DNA of 64,000 nt from Ancylobacter polymorphus (GTDB taxonomy: Bacteria > Pseudomonadota > Alphaproteobacteria > Rhizobiales > Xanthobacteraceae). The position numbers and the translations under genes are program-made. Within the stretch, counting starts at the first letter, position 1; each line of letters starts with the position of its first letter. This document shows, one piece after another, positions 57,434-64,000 of this stretch. The notes under the pieces were generated by a model. It was not told where the DNA came from. It did no database searches and saw only the letters and a list, made by a program, of their open reading frames with translations. Where the stretch lies: the NCBI RefSeq assembly GCF_022836935.1, contig NZ_CP083239.1, positions 2,742,001 to 2,806,000 of the forward strand. Reading direction: 5' to 3'.

Positions 57434-58201
57434 ATGAGCGAAGACTGGAACCCCGCCCTCTATCTCGCCTTCGAGGATGAGCGCACCCGCCCGCCGCGCG
57501 ACCTGCTGGCGCGGGTGCCGCTCCTTAAGCCCCGCCGGGTGATCGACCTCGGCTGCGGGCCAGGCAATTCGACCGAGTTGCTGGCGCAGCGCTGGAACGA
57601 TGCCGAGGTGATCGGCGTCGACAATTCCCCCGCCATGCTGGAGCAGGCCCGCGCCCGCCTGCCGGGCGCGCGCTTCGAGCTGGCGGACCTCGCCTCCTGG
57701 ACACCGCCCGAGGGCACCGACCTGCTCTTCGCCAATGCCGTGTTCCAGTGGGTGCCGGAGCATCTCGACGTGCTGGCGCGGCTGCTCGACAGGCTGCCGC
57801 CGGGCGGCGTGCTGGCGGTGCAGATGCCGGACAATGTCAACGAGCCCTCGCATCTGCTGATGGAGGAAGCCGCCGCCGCCGGGCGATGGGCGGCGCGCAT
57901 CGCCGGCGCGGCCCGCGATGTTCTGCCGGCGGTGGGGGCCTATTACGACCGTCTCGCGCCGCTCGCCCGCCAGGTCGATATCTGGCACACGCTGTACAAC
58001 CACCCGCTGGCGGGGCCGCGGGCCATTGCCGACTGGTTCCGCTCCACCGGCCTGCGCCCCTATCTCGCGCCGCTCGACGAGGCCGAGCGGGAGGGGTTTC
58101 TCGCCGACTACACCGCGCGGCTGGCCAAGGCCTATCCCGCCCGCGTCGACGGCCGGGTGCTGCTGCGCTTTCCCCGGCTGTTCATTGTGGCGGTGCGCTG
58201 A
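57434..58201 (+). CDS. tam: trans-aconitate 2-methyltransferase
   Basis: A 255-residue SAM-dependent methyltransferase close to Tam: [20 protein letters not shown] at the N-terminus, motif [33 protein letters not shown] and [14 protein letters not shown]. Tam methylates trans-aconitate, a spontaneous isomer of the TCA intermediate that inhibits aconitase. GGAGGG lies 6 nt before ATG 57434; another in-frame ATG at 57413 is possible. It follows ettA closely and may share its transcript. Confidence 0.87.
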   Translation: MSEDWNPALYLAFEDERTRPPRDLLARVPLLKPRRVIDLGCGPGNSTELLAQRWNDAEVIGVDNSPAMLEQARARLPGARFELADLASWTPPEGTDLLFANAVFQWVPEHLDVLARLLDRLPPGGVLAVQMPDNVNEPSHLLMEEAAAAGRWAARIAGAARDVLPAVGAYYDRLAPLARQVDIWHTLYNHPLAGPRAIADWFRSTGLRPYLAPLDEAEREGFLADYTARLAKAYPARVDGRVLLRFPRLFIVAVR

Positions 58202-58243
58202 CGCCCGGCGCGGCGGGCCGCCCGCGACGCGCCGGCCGGCCGC

Positions 58244-58669
58244 TCAGATGCCGGACTTCAGGGTGAAGGTCACGACCGCGTCCGGCGGACGCGACGGCGA
58301 GGTGAAGTCCTCCCAGAACCGGCCCCTGAGGTTGCCCGAGGCGTCGCTGACCATCACGAAGTTGTTCTTGCCATTGGTGGTGAAGCTGAAGCCGCCGCCG
58401 GCGTCGCGGTGCACGTTCACTTCGACGCATAAGGTCTTGTAGCAATAGACGATGCGATCGCGGTCGGTGAATTGAAGCCGGCTTATGTTCTTCGGGTCGC
58501 GTTTGTCCTTCAGCGCGCCCTGCCACACCCAGCGGCCCTGAAAATGTTCCATGCCGGTTTCGATGGTCGGCTTGGATTGGGCGGCTGCGCTTTGCAGGCC
58601 GGCAATCTGCACGGCGGCCATCATCCCCGCGCCGGCAAGCGCCGCGCACCACAAACTCTTCTTCTTCAT
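58244..58669 (-). CDS. secreted protein of unknown function
   Basis: A 141-residue protein with a signal peptide (about 1-31, ending SAAAQ). The mature part looks beta-rich, with two close cysteines (YCYKTLCVEV) and FQGRWVWQGAL and RGRFWEDFTSP segments. I recognise no named family. ATG 58669 begins the basic signal peptide (MKKKS). It converges with tam, 42 nt away. Confidence 0.72.
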   Translation of the reverse strand: MKKKSLWCAALAGAGMMAAVQIAGLQSAAAQSKPTIETGMEHFQGRWVWQGALKDKRDPKNISRLQFTDRDRIVYCYKTLCVEVNVHRDAGGGFSFTTNGKNNFVMVSDASGNLRGRFWEDFTSPSRPPDAVVTFTLKSGI

Positions 58670-58827
58670 GGTCCGATCCCGGTGTGTCGCATGCCGCCGA
58701 CCGGCATCATGGTAGGGTAAGAGAGTTCCCGCCTTTTGCAAAGCGCCGCGGTGAGTGAGCGATCCGCACTCCGGTCGGATTGCGCTCAAAGGTTCACAGC
58801 CGGGGGCGATACGGGTTATCTCAAGCC

Positions 58828-60066
58828 ATGATGTTCCCCGCGCTTCGCCGCCCCCTTGTCGCCGCCGCCCTGGTGCTGGGCCTCCTCCTCGCCGCGCGCC
58901 CCGCGCTCGCCGATGCCGGCTTTGACCGCTGGCTGGCGGCGCAATGGCCGGCGGCGCAGGCCATGGGCATTTCCCGCGCCACTTTCGAGCGCGAGACCGC
59001 CGGGCTGGAGCCGGATTATGGGCTGCCCGACCTCGCCCTTCCCGGCAAGCCGAAAGCACCCGACCGGCAGGCTGAATTCGTCCAGACCCCGGCGGCCTAT
59101 CTCTCCGACAAGGCGATCGCCAGCTATGCCGCGCGCGGGCGCAAGCTGGCGGCGCAGTACCGCGCGCAGCTTGCCGCGCTGGAGCGGCAGTTCGGCGTGC
59201 CGGGGCCGATCCTGCTCGCCATCTGGGCGCGCGAGACCTCCTATGGCGGCGCCAAGCTGAACCATGACGCGCTGCGGGTTCTGGCGACGCAGGCCTATGT
59301 CGGCCGGCGCAAGGAGGAGTTCCGCGCCGAATTCCTCGCCGCGCTGAAGATCCTCGACGAAGGCCATGTCACCCGCGCGGCGATGAAGAGTTCCTGGGCC
59401 GGGGCGATGGGGCTGACCCAGTTCATGCCCACCGGCTATCTCGACTATGGCGTCGATCTCGACGGCGATGGCACCGCCAATATCTGGACCGACGTGCCGG
59501 AGGCGCTGGCCGCCACGGCGAGCCTGCTCAAGGACAAGGGCTGGCAGGCCGGCAAGCGCTGGGCCTATGAGATCACCGTGCCGCCGGGCTTCGACTGCAC
59601 GCTGGCCGAGCCGGAGACACGGCTGCCGATCGGTGAATGGCTAAAGCGCGGCGTCCGAATCGCCGACGGGCGCCGCGTGCCGCCGGCCGCGCTGAAGGAC
59701 GAGGCGTCGATCATCATGCCGGCGGGGCCCTATGGGCCGGCCTTCCTGACGCCGGCCAACTATTTCGTGCTCAAGAGCTACAATTTCGCCGACCTGTACG
59801 TCCTCTATGTCGGCCATCTCGCCGACCGCATCGAGGACGACAGGCCCTTCGCCCGCGATTGGGCGGAGATCGCGCTGGTGAAGACGCGCGACCTCGAATT
59901 CATGCAGAAGGTGCTGACCCGCGAGGGCTTCTACGCCGACAAGATCGACGGCAAGGCCGGGATGAAGACCCGCGCCGCGCTCGGCGCCTATCAGAAGGCC
60001 AACGGTCTGCCGCTCGACTGCTGGCCGGACGCCGCCGTGCTGGCGCATATGAAGAAGGGCGGCTGA
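58828..60066 (+). CDS. lytic murein transglycosylase, MltB-like, with peptidoglycan-binding domain
   Basis: A 412-residue periplasmic enzyme. Signal peptide about 1-28; SLT_2/MltB catalytic domain about 30-330 with catalytic Glu136 in WARETSYGG and the block SSWAGAMGLTQFMPTGYL; and a C-terminal PG_binding_1 domain about 345-412 (FYADKIDGKAGMKTRAALGAYQ). It cleaves the glycan strand of peptidoglycan to 1,6-anhydro-muropeptides. A Met doublet leaves 58828 or 58831 as start. It converges with prmB, 3 nt away. Confidence 0.92.
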   Translation: MMFPALRRPLVAAALVLGLLLAARPALADAGFDRWLAAQWPAAQAMGISRATFERETAGLEPDYGLPDLALPGKPKAPDRQAEFVQTPAAYLSDKAIASYAARGRKLAAQYRAQLAALERQFGVPGPILLAIWARETSYGGAKLNHDALRVLATQAYVGRRKEEFRAEFLAALKILDEGHVTRAAMKSSWAGAMGLTQFMPTGYLDYGVDLDGDGTANIWTDVPEALAATASLLKDKGWQAGKRWAYEITVPPGFDCTLAEPETRLPIGEWLKRGVRIADGRRVPPAALKDEASIIMPAGPYGPAFLTPANYFVLKSYNFADLYVLYVGHLADRIEDDRPFARDWAEIALVKTRDLEFMQKVLTREGFYADKIDGKAGMKTRAALGAYQKANGLPLDCWPDAAVLAHMKKGG

Positions 60067-60069
60067 ACC

Positions 60070-61011
60070 TCAGCGCGGCATGCGGTTGATGACGCGCAGA
60101 TCCGCGTTGACCGTGAGATCGGCGGCGGAGAGCCAGAACACCTCGCCTTCACTTTCCTCCGTGTCGAGCCAGAGGAAGGGCAGATGCGGGTATTCCGCCT
60201 GCAAGATTTCCTTGCCGGTGCCAAATTCGCAGATGAGGCCGCCACCGGGGCTGAGATGGGCCGGTGCCTCGGCGAGGATGCGGCGCACGATGTCGAGCCC
60301 GTCCGGCCCGCCGGCAAAGGCGAGGCTCGGCTCGTGCCGGTATTCCGCCGGCAGCGCGGCCATCGCCTCTTCATCGACATAGGGCGGGTTGGTGATGATG
60401 AGGTCGTAGACTTCGCCCCCGAGCGGGCCGAACAGGTCGCCCTCCAGCAGCCGCACCCGGTCTTCCAGCCCGTGTTCGGCGACGTTCTCCGCTGCCAGCG
60501 TCAGCGCCTCGGGAGAGAGGTCCACCGCGTCGATCTCGGCATTGGGGAAGGTCATGGCGGCGAGAATGGCGAGGCAGCCCGAGCCGGTGCACAGGTCGAG
60601 CACGCGCCCGACCGTCTCCGGCTGCGGCACCAGCGAATAATCGCCGCCGGTGAAGAGTTCGCCCGCCATCAATTCGCCGATGAAGGAACGCGGCACGATG
60701 GCCCGCTTGTCGGAGCGGAACGGCACGCCGCCAATATAGGTGCGCCCCAGCAGATAGGCGGCGGGCTGCCGGGTGGTGCAGCGCTGTTCGATGAGATTGG
60801 CGAGGCGCAGGCGCTCCTCATGGGTCAGGCGGGCGTCGAGCCAGGGGGAAAGGTCGTCGACCGGCAGGTTGAGCCCTTCCAGCACCATGAAGGCGGCCTC
60901 GTCCAGCGGCTCGCTGGTGCCATGGCCGAAGGCGATGCCGGCCTTGGCAAAGCGGCTCACCGCATAGCGCACGAAATCCCTGACCGTCTTCAGATCGTCC
61001 GCCGCTGTCAT
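60070..61011 (-). CDS. prmB: ribosomal protein uL3 N5-glutamine methyltransferase
   Basis: A 313-residue PrmB/PrmC-type methyltransferase. Motif I VLDLCTGSGCLAILAAMTFP, the glutamine-binding IITNPPYVDEEAMAALP and GGPDGLDIVRRIL are intact. The N-terminal region (YAVSRFAKAGIAFGHGTSEP, LLGRTYIGG) is of the PrmB (L3-specific) subtype rather than PrmC. It methylates a glutamine of ribosomal protein L3 in the cytosol. ATG 61011 follows GAGAGG; the frame above to 61122 is unsupported. Confidence 0.9.
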   Translation of the reverse strand: MTAADDLKTVRDFVRYAVSRFAKAGIAFGHGTSEPLDEAAFMVLEGLNLPVDDLSPWLDARLTHEERLRLANLIEQRCTTRQPAAYLLGRTYIGGVPFRSDKRAIVPRSFIGELMAGELFTGGDYSLVPQPETVGRVLDLCTGSGCLAILAAMTFPNAEIDAVDLSPEALTLAAENVAEHGLEDRVRLLEGDLFGPLGGEVYDLIITNPPYVDEEAMAALPAEYRHEPSLAFAGGPDGLDIVRRILAEAPAHLSPGGGLICEFGTGKEILQAEYPHLPFLWLDTEESEGEVFWLSAADLTVNADLRVINRMPR

Positions 61012-61075
61012 CGTGCCTCTCCCCATTGTCGCGCCAAGGGTCAGCACGGCAGGGCGCCGAATGCAAGCAGTGGGC

Positions 61076-61104
61076 TTGTCATCGCCCTGTGACGGGACGA
61101 TAGG
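61076..61104 (+). promoter_or_regulatory. candidate sigma-70 promoter for the small acidic protein gene
   Basis: TTGTCA (61076-61081) and GATAGG (61099-61104) are 17 nt apart, 30 nt before ATG 61134. The -35 box matches the consensus in five of six positions but the -10 box is poor, so this is tentative. Confidence 0.3.
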
Positions 61105-61133
61105 AAGGAGACAGGCTCGCAAGGGGACATGGC

Positions 61134-61418
61134 ATGGCCGAGGCGCCGGACGACGAAATCACCTTGGTCATCGACCGCTCCGTCGCAGTCGTGCTGTTCG
61201 AGTTCCTCTCGCGCACGGTCGACGATGCCGATGGCGAGGCGATGGCCGAGTTCATCGAGGACGAGGCGGAGATTCCCGCGCTGTGGGCGCTGCTCGCCGG
61301 GCTGGAAAGCGTGCTCACCGAGCCGATGGCCGAGGATTACGAGCGCCGTGTGCTGAAAGCGCGCGAAGCGGTGATGAAGCGCTTCGGCGGTGCTTTCTCC
61401 GACAAGGGCGAGGACTGA
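61134..61418 (+). CDS. small acidic protein of unknown function
   Basis: A 94-residue cytosolic protein, strongly acidic and mostly helical in character (SVAVVLFEFLSRTVDD, AMAEFIEDEAEIPALWALLAGLE). No signal peptide, metal motif or family is recognisable. AAGGGG lies 7 nt before ATG 61134, which supports expression. It is divergent from prmB and converges with the SGNH hydrolase gene. Confidence 0.65.
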   Translation: MAEAPDDEITLVIDRSVAVVLFEFLSRTVDDADGEAMAEFIEDEAEIPALWALLAGLESVLTEPMAEDYERRVLKAREAVMKRFGGAFSDKGED

Positions 61419-61448
61419 GCTCAAGCCGTCGCCGATGAGCGGGCCCGC

Positions 61449-62306
61449 TCAGGGCGCGGCTGCGGCCGACATCGGCAGAGCAGGCGCGGCCGGAAGCCCG
61501 GCGGACTTCGCCGCCGTGCCGCCCGCATTGCCCACTTCCGCCGAGCGCTGCTGCGATTCCACATTGGCGACCACGGCCCGGCCGAGATCGCGGGCGAAGC
61601 AGTTATACCCCCAGTCGTTCATGTGGAACTTGTCCTTCCAGAGGAAGGAATCGAAGCCCATGGACGCCTTTTCGTGCCAGTCGCGCATCAGGGCGAAGCG
61701 GTGATAGACCGCCACGCCTTCCTCCGCCCCCACCTGATCAATGAGGCGGACCATCGGCCCGCTATCGTCATCCGCGAGCACGCGCGGGGCATATTGCGGA
61801 TCGACCAGCACCAGATCGGCACCGATCGCCTTCACCCGGGCAATGGCCTCGTGCAGGAGGGCGTCGGCGGAGGCGAGACCGTTGTCGCGGAACAGCGCGT
61901 TCACGCCCGATTGCCAGATCACCAGCGTCGGCTTCAGCGCGGCGACATCGCTGTCGAAGCGCGCCAGCATTTCCGGCGCGTCCTGCCCGTTAATGCCGCG
62001 GTTGAGCACGGTGATGTCGGCAGCGGGGAAGCGCTCGCGCAGCATCGCCTGCAGGCGGGCGGGATAGCTCGCCTCCTGGCTGCTGGCGCCGGCCCCGGCG
62101 GTGGAGGAGGAGCCGATGGCGACGATCACCACCTTGTCGCCACCCCTGAGCGCGGCGGCGGTGCGGGCGAGCGGCGCGTTGAGCTTGGCCAGCGTCTTGG
62201 AGGTAGGGCAACCGGCCGGGATCACCGTCTGGGCGCGGGCCGGCAGGGCGGCGGGCGCCAGAAAGGTGGCGGCGAGGGCGAGGGGAAGAAGACGGCGCAG
62301 CAGCAT
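61449..62306 (-). CDS. secreted SGNH/GDSL-type hydrolase
   Basis: A 285-residue exported protein (signal peptide about 1-26). SGNH blocks are visible: block I AIGSSSTAG (nucleophile Ser67), block II NRGINGQD (Gly104), block III VIWQSGVNAL (Asn136) and block V DKFHMNDWGY (Asp225, His228). Such enzymes deacylate glycans, lipids or proteins, or act as transferases. It is the last gene of an OpgC-SGNH-SGNH unit and its ATG abuts the stop of the paralogous gene before it. The Ala/Pro-rich tail (about 260-285) is low complexity. Confidence 0.82.
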   Translation of the reverse strand: MLLRRLLPLALAATFLAPAALPARAQTVIPAGCPTSKTLAKLNAPLARTAAALRGGDKVVIVAIGSSSTAGAGASSQEASYPARLQAMLRERFPAADITVLNRGINGQDAPEMLARFDSDVAALKPTLVIWQSGVNALFRDNGLASADALLHEAIARVKAIGADLVLVDPQYAPRVLADDDSGPMVRLIDQVGAEEGVAVYHRFALMRDWHEKASMGFDSFLWKDKFHMNDWGYNCFARDLGRAVVANVESQQRSAEVGNAGGTAAKSAGLPAAPALPMSAAAAP

Positions 62307-63083
62307 TTAGCGGGAACCGAGCGTTCGCAGGTCGACGCCATCGACGATCATGGTCACCAGAAGGCGGCCAATGCAACTGTGCACATCGTCGAACAGCGTG
62401 GGGGAGGGGCGGGCGGTGTCGAGATCGAAAACGCCATCGTCTTCCCAGAACCGCATGATGGCGTAGCGGTCGAAGAAGGGCACCCCTTCGAGCCGCGCGG
62501 TCCAGCGCATGGCGTTGGTATAGGCGCCGATATCGAAGGCGAGGGCGGTGCGCGGGCTGTATTGCGGGCTGACGAGAATGACATCGGCGCCGGCCGCATG
62601 GGCTGAGCGGATGCCAGTGCCGACCGCGTCGGAGAAAGTGGAGGTCTCGGCGCTGAGAATGGCGTCGTAGGTGCCGGTCTGCCAGATCATCAGCGCCGGC
62701 CTGGTTTCCGCTAGCATGGCCGGCAGATCGTCGAGCATCGCCTCGGCGGTGGCGCGCGGCTGGCTGCGGGTGGTCACCACCACGCCGCCCTCGGGATAGC
62801 GGGCGCGCAGCGTCTCCTCGATATAGCTGGGGAAGCTGCGGCGGGCGACCGCCTTGCCGCCGTCAGAGGTGGAAGGCGGCTTGGCGGTGCTGGCGCTGTT
62901 CACGACCAGGATGGTGGTCGGTTCCTTCTTCTCCAGCGAACGGGCGAGGCGCGGCAGGGCAAAGCCGGCGCGGGTGAGGGCGGAGGGCGCCGCGCACACC
63001 TTCCCCGTCTCGGCGGCGGCCACGGGTCCGCCGTCCCAGGCAAGGACGCTTGCGAAGACAACACCCAAAATCCAGCGTTTCAC
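62307..63083 (-). CDS. degenerate SGNH-fold paralogue, probable pseudoenzyme
   Basis: A 258-residue exported protein (signal peptide about 1-24) clearly paralogous to the next gene: both share IWQxG, GAD-LV-PQY-PR and EGV--(Y/F)-R(F/Y)A(L/I)MR-W-E. In block I the nucleophile position is Ala64 (VVNSASTA), block II lacks the Gly (TTRSQPRA) and block III has Tyr139 instead of Asn (IWQTGTYD), while FDDVH keeps Asp232 and His235. It is therefore probably inactive or changed in chemistry. GTG start 63083 lies 11 nt after the OpgC stop. Confidence 0.78.
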   Translation of the reverse strand: MKRWILGVVFASVLAWDGGPVAAAETGKVCAAPSALTRAGFALPRLARSLEKKEPTTILVVNSASTAKPPSTSDGGKAVARRSFPSYIEETLRARYPEGGVVVTTRSQPRATAEAMLDDLPAMLAETRPALMIWQTGTYDAILSAETSTFSDAVGTGIRSAHAAGADVILVSPQYSPRTALAFDIGAYTNAMRWTARLEGVPFFDRYAIMRFWEDDGVFDLDTARPSPTLFDDVHSCIGRLLVTMIVDGVDLRTLGSR

Positions 63084-63094
63084 GTCGAACCGCG

Positions 63095-64000
63095 CTAGCC
63101 AGCCTTCTTGCGCGCCATACGGTCGCGCTCGGCGCGAGCATACCACGACAGCAATGCCGAGAGACCTACCATTAAGGCGATGCCGGACACGCTCATGGTC
63201 AATTGCATGAGCACCGTGCCGGAGACCTCGTTCAGCACGAAATGTGCGGCAAAAGAAAGGAAGACGCCGAAACAGAACACCTCAAGTGAGTGCTGGCCGC
63301 ACATGATGAGCGGTTTCAGCAACTCCCAGCGTAGAAAGGCGGCGTGCACCGGTATCAGCCTGACGATCACCACCGCCAGCGCGAGAAAATGCACGAAGCG
63401 CAGCACGGAGAGGTCGGTCTTGCTGATGGGGTAGATGATGTCGCCGATGACCGGCGGCACGAAACCTTCCATCGGCGGCCAGTACCAGCTGGTGACCACC
63501 GCCAGCGACAGCGCGAGATAGAGGACGGACAGCGCCAGCACGAGGCGCGAATGCACCAGCACGGACAGCCGGTCGCTGCCGCCGAGCCCACACCAGCCGC
63601 CGAACACGAACATCAGCTGCCAGGCGAAGGGGTTGAAGAACCACATCCGGTCGTCGGGATAGCCCGGCAGGTTGAAGCCGAGGAACTGCACGGCGAGCCA
63701 GAGCAGGAAGGAGGCGAAGAGCGTGGCATCGGGCCAGCGTTTCAGCGCCCACAGGATTGGCGGAAAAGTTGCCAGCAGCACGATATAGAGCGGCAGCACG
63801 TCCATATTGGCCGGCCGGAACTTCAACAGCAGCGCCTGCACCAGCGCCACGTCCGGCTCGGCCAGGAACTGCAGCGCGCCCATCTCCTCGGCATAGAGCG
63901 GGTTCTCGAAGCTGCCGACGACATAGGAGATTTCGGCGAGGTAGATGACGAACAGGAAGATGAAGGCGACATAGAGCTGCCACGCCCGCCGCAGGATGCG
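63095..64000 (-). CDS. opgC: OpgC-family membrane acyltransferase (5' part outside the window)
   Basis: An open frame of 301 residues running off the right edge, so the N-terminus is missing. At least eight hydrophobic helices are visible, with FENPLYAEEMGALQFLAEP, FRPANMDVLPLYIVLL and YPDDRMWFFNPFAWQLMFVF blocks typical of OpgC, which transfers succinyl groups to osmoregulated periplasmic glucans at the inner membrane. Downstream are two secreted SGNH-fold proteins in tight linkage. Whether this copy acts on periplasmic glucan or another glycan is unknown. Confidence 0.85.
   Translation of the reverse strand, partial: RILRRAWQLYVAFIFLFVIYLAEISYVVGSFENPLYAEEMGALQFLAEPDVALVQALLLKFRPANMDVLPLYIVLLATFPPILWALKRWPDATLFASFLLWLAVQFLGFNLPGYPDDRMWFFNPFAWQLMFVFGGWCGLGGSDRLSVLVHSRLVLALSVLYLALSLAVVTSWYWPPMEGFVPPVIGDIIYPISKTDLSVLRFVHFLALAVVIVRLIPVHAAFLRWELLKPLIMCGQHSLEVFCFGVFLSFAAHFVLNEVSGTVLMQLTMSVSGIALMVGLSALLSWYARAERDRMARKKAG

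Overview
The window is one stretch of a high-GC alphaproteobacterial chromosome, almost certainly Rhizobiales (Hyphomicrobiales). A Xanthobacteraceae-like genome (Ancylobacter, Starkeya or Xanthobacter type) is the best guess. Supporting signs are the rhizobial-type fused MrpA/B antiporter subunit, an LpcC-type LPS core mannosyltransferase, an OpgC acyltransferase, small families common in rhizobia (DUF992, DUF2380, DUF1328, ELM1/DUF1022), a DnaG with the degenerate zinc finger I recall from Bradyrhizobium-like taxa, and the TrxB/LysR and YqeY/DnaG/RpoD neighbourhoods. Base composition and codon use look uniform. I see no insertion sequence, prophage, CRISPR array or attachment site, so this is mostly core and shell chromosome.

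Layout: 79-6142 (minus) is a complete six-gene Mrp/Pha cation/proton antiporter operon, with a small divergent XRE regulator at 6240. 6472-14879 holds a UvrD-like helicase, several small secreted proteins (one HdeA/B-like), a short PhnA-type protein, ilvD, an MFS carrier and an HdeD-like membrane domain fused to a papain-like domain. A CAU-anticodon tRNA lies at 15052-15127. 15402-27657 carries a SIMPL protein, a lipid kinase, a collagen-like Gly-rich secreted protein, a DUF486 membrane protein, a PQQ sugar dehydrogenase, a GST, aspartate aminotransferase, DUF992, msrP, DUF2380, and a LysR-trxB pair.

27924-32530 is an envelope block: an Lrp/AsnC regulator, a GT8 glycosyltransferase, a methyltransferase and an ELM1-family protein in one overlapping plus-strand unit, facing lpcC and greA on the other strand. 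32677-40814 has carB and carA on either side of a YjlB-like cupin, a UdgX uracil-DNA binding protein and a DNA-repair radical SAM protein. 41068-46815 is the YqeY-(AzlC-AzlD)-DnaG-RpoD block. 46886-51467 holds small membrane proteins, an MFS carrier, an aldose epimerase-like protein and a TsdA-like dihaem cytochrome. 51502-55471 is an overlapping otsB-GH15-otsA trehalose cassette. 55756-61418 has ettA, tam, a secreted protein, a lytic transglycosylase, prmB and a small acidic protein. 61449-64000 is an OpgC acyltransferase (cut by the window end) followed by two paralogous SGNH-fold proteins.

The most interesting items are the SGNH pair, in which the middle gene appears to have lost the Ser, Gly and Asn of the catalytic set while its neighbour keeps them; the HdeD/papain-like fusion; the GH15 gene welded between otsB and otsA; a strong intrinsic-terminator hairpin ending 38 nt before the carB start; and the three-zone low-complexity secreted protein at 17239-18504. 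No wholly new system is proven. The OpgC-SGNH-SGNH cluster is the best candidate for an undescribed envelope-glycan modification unit.
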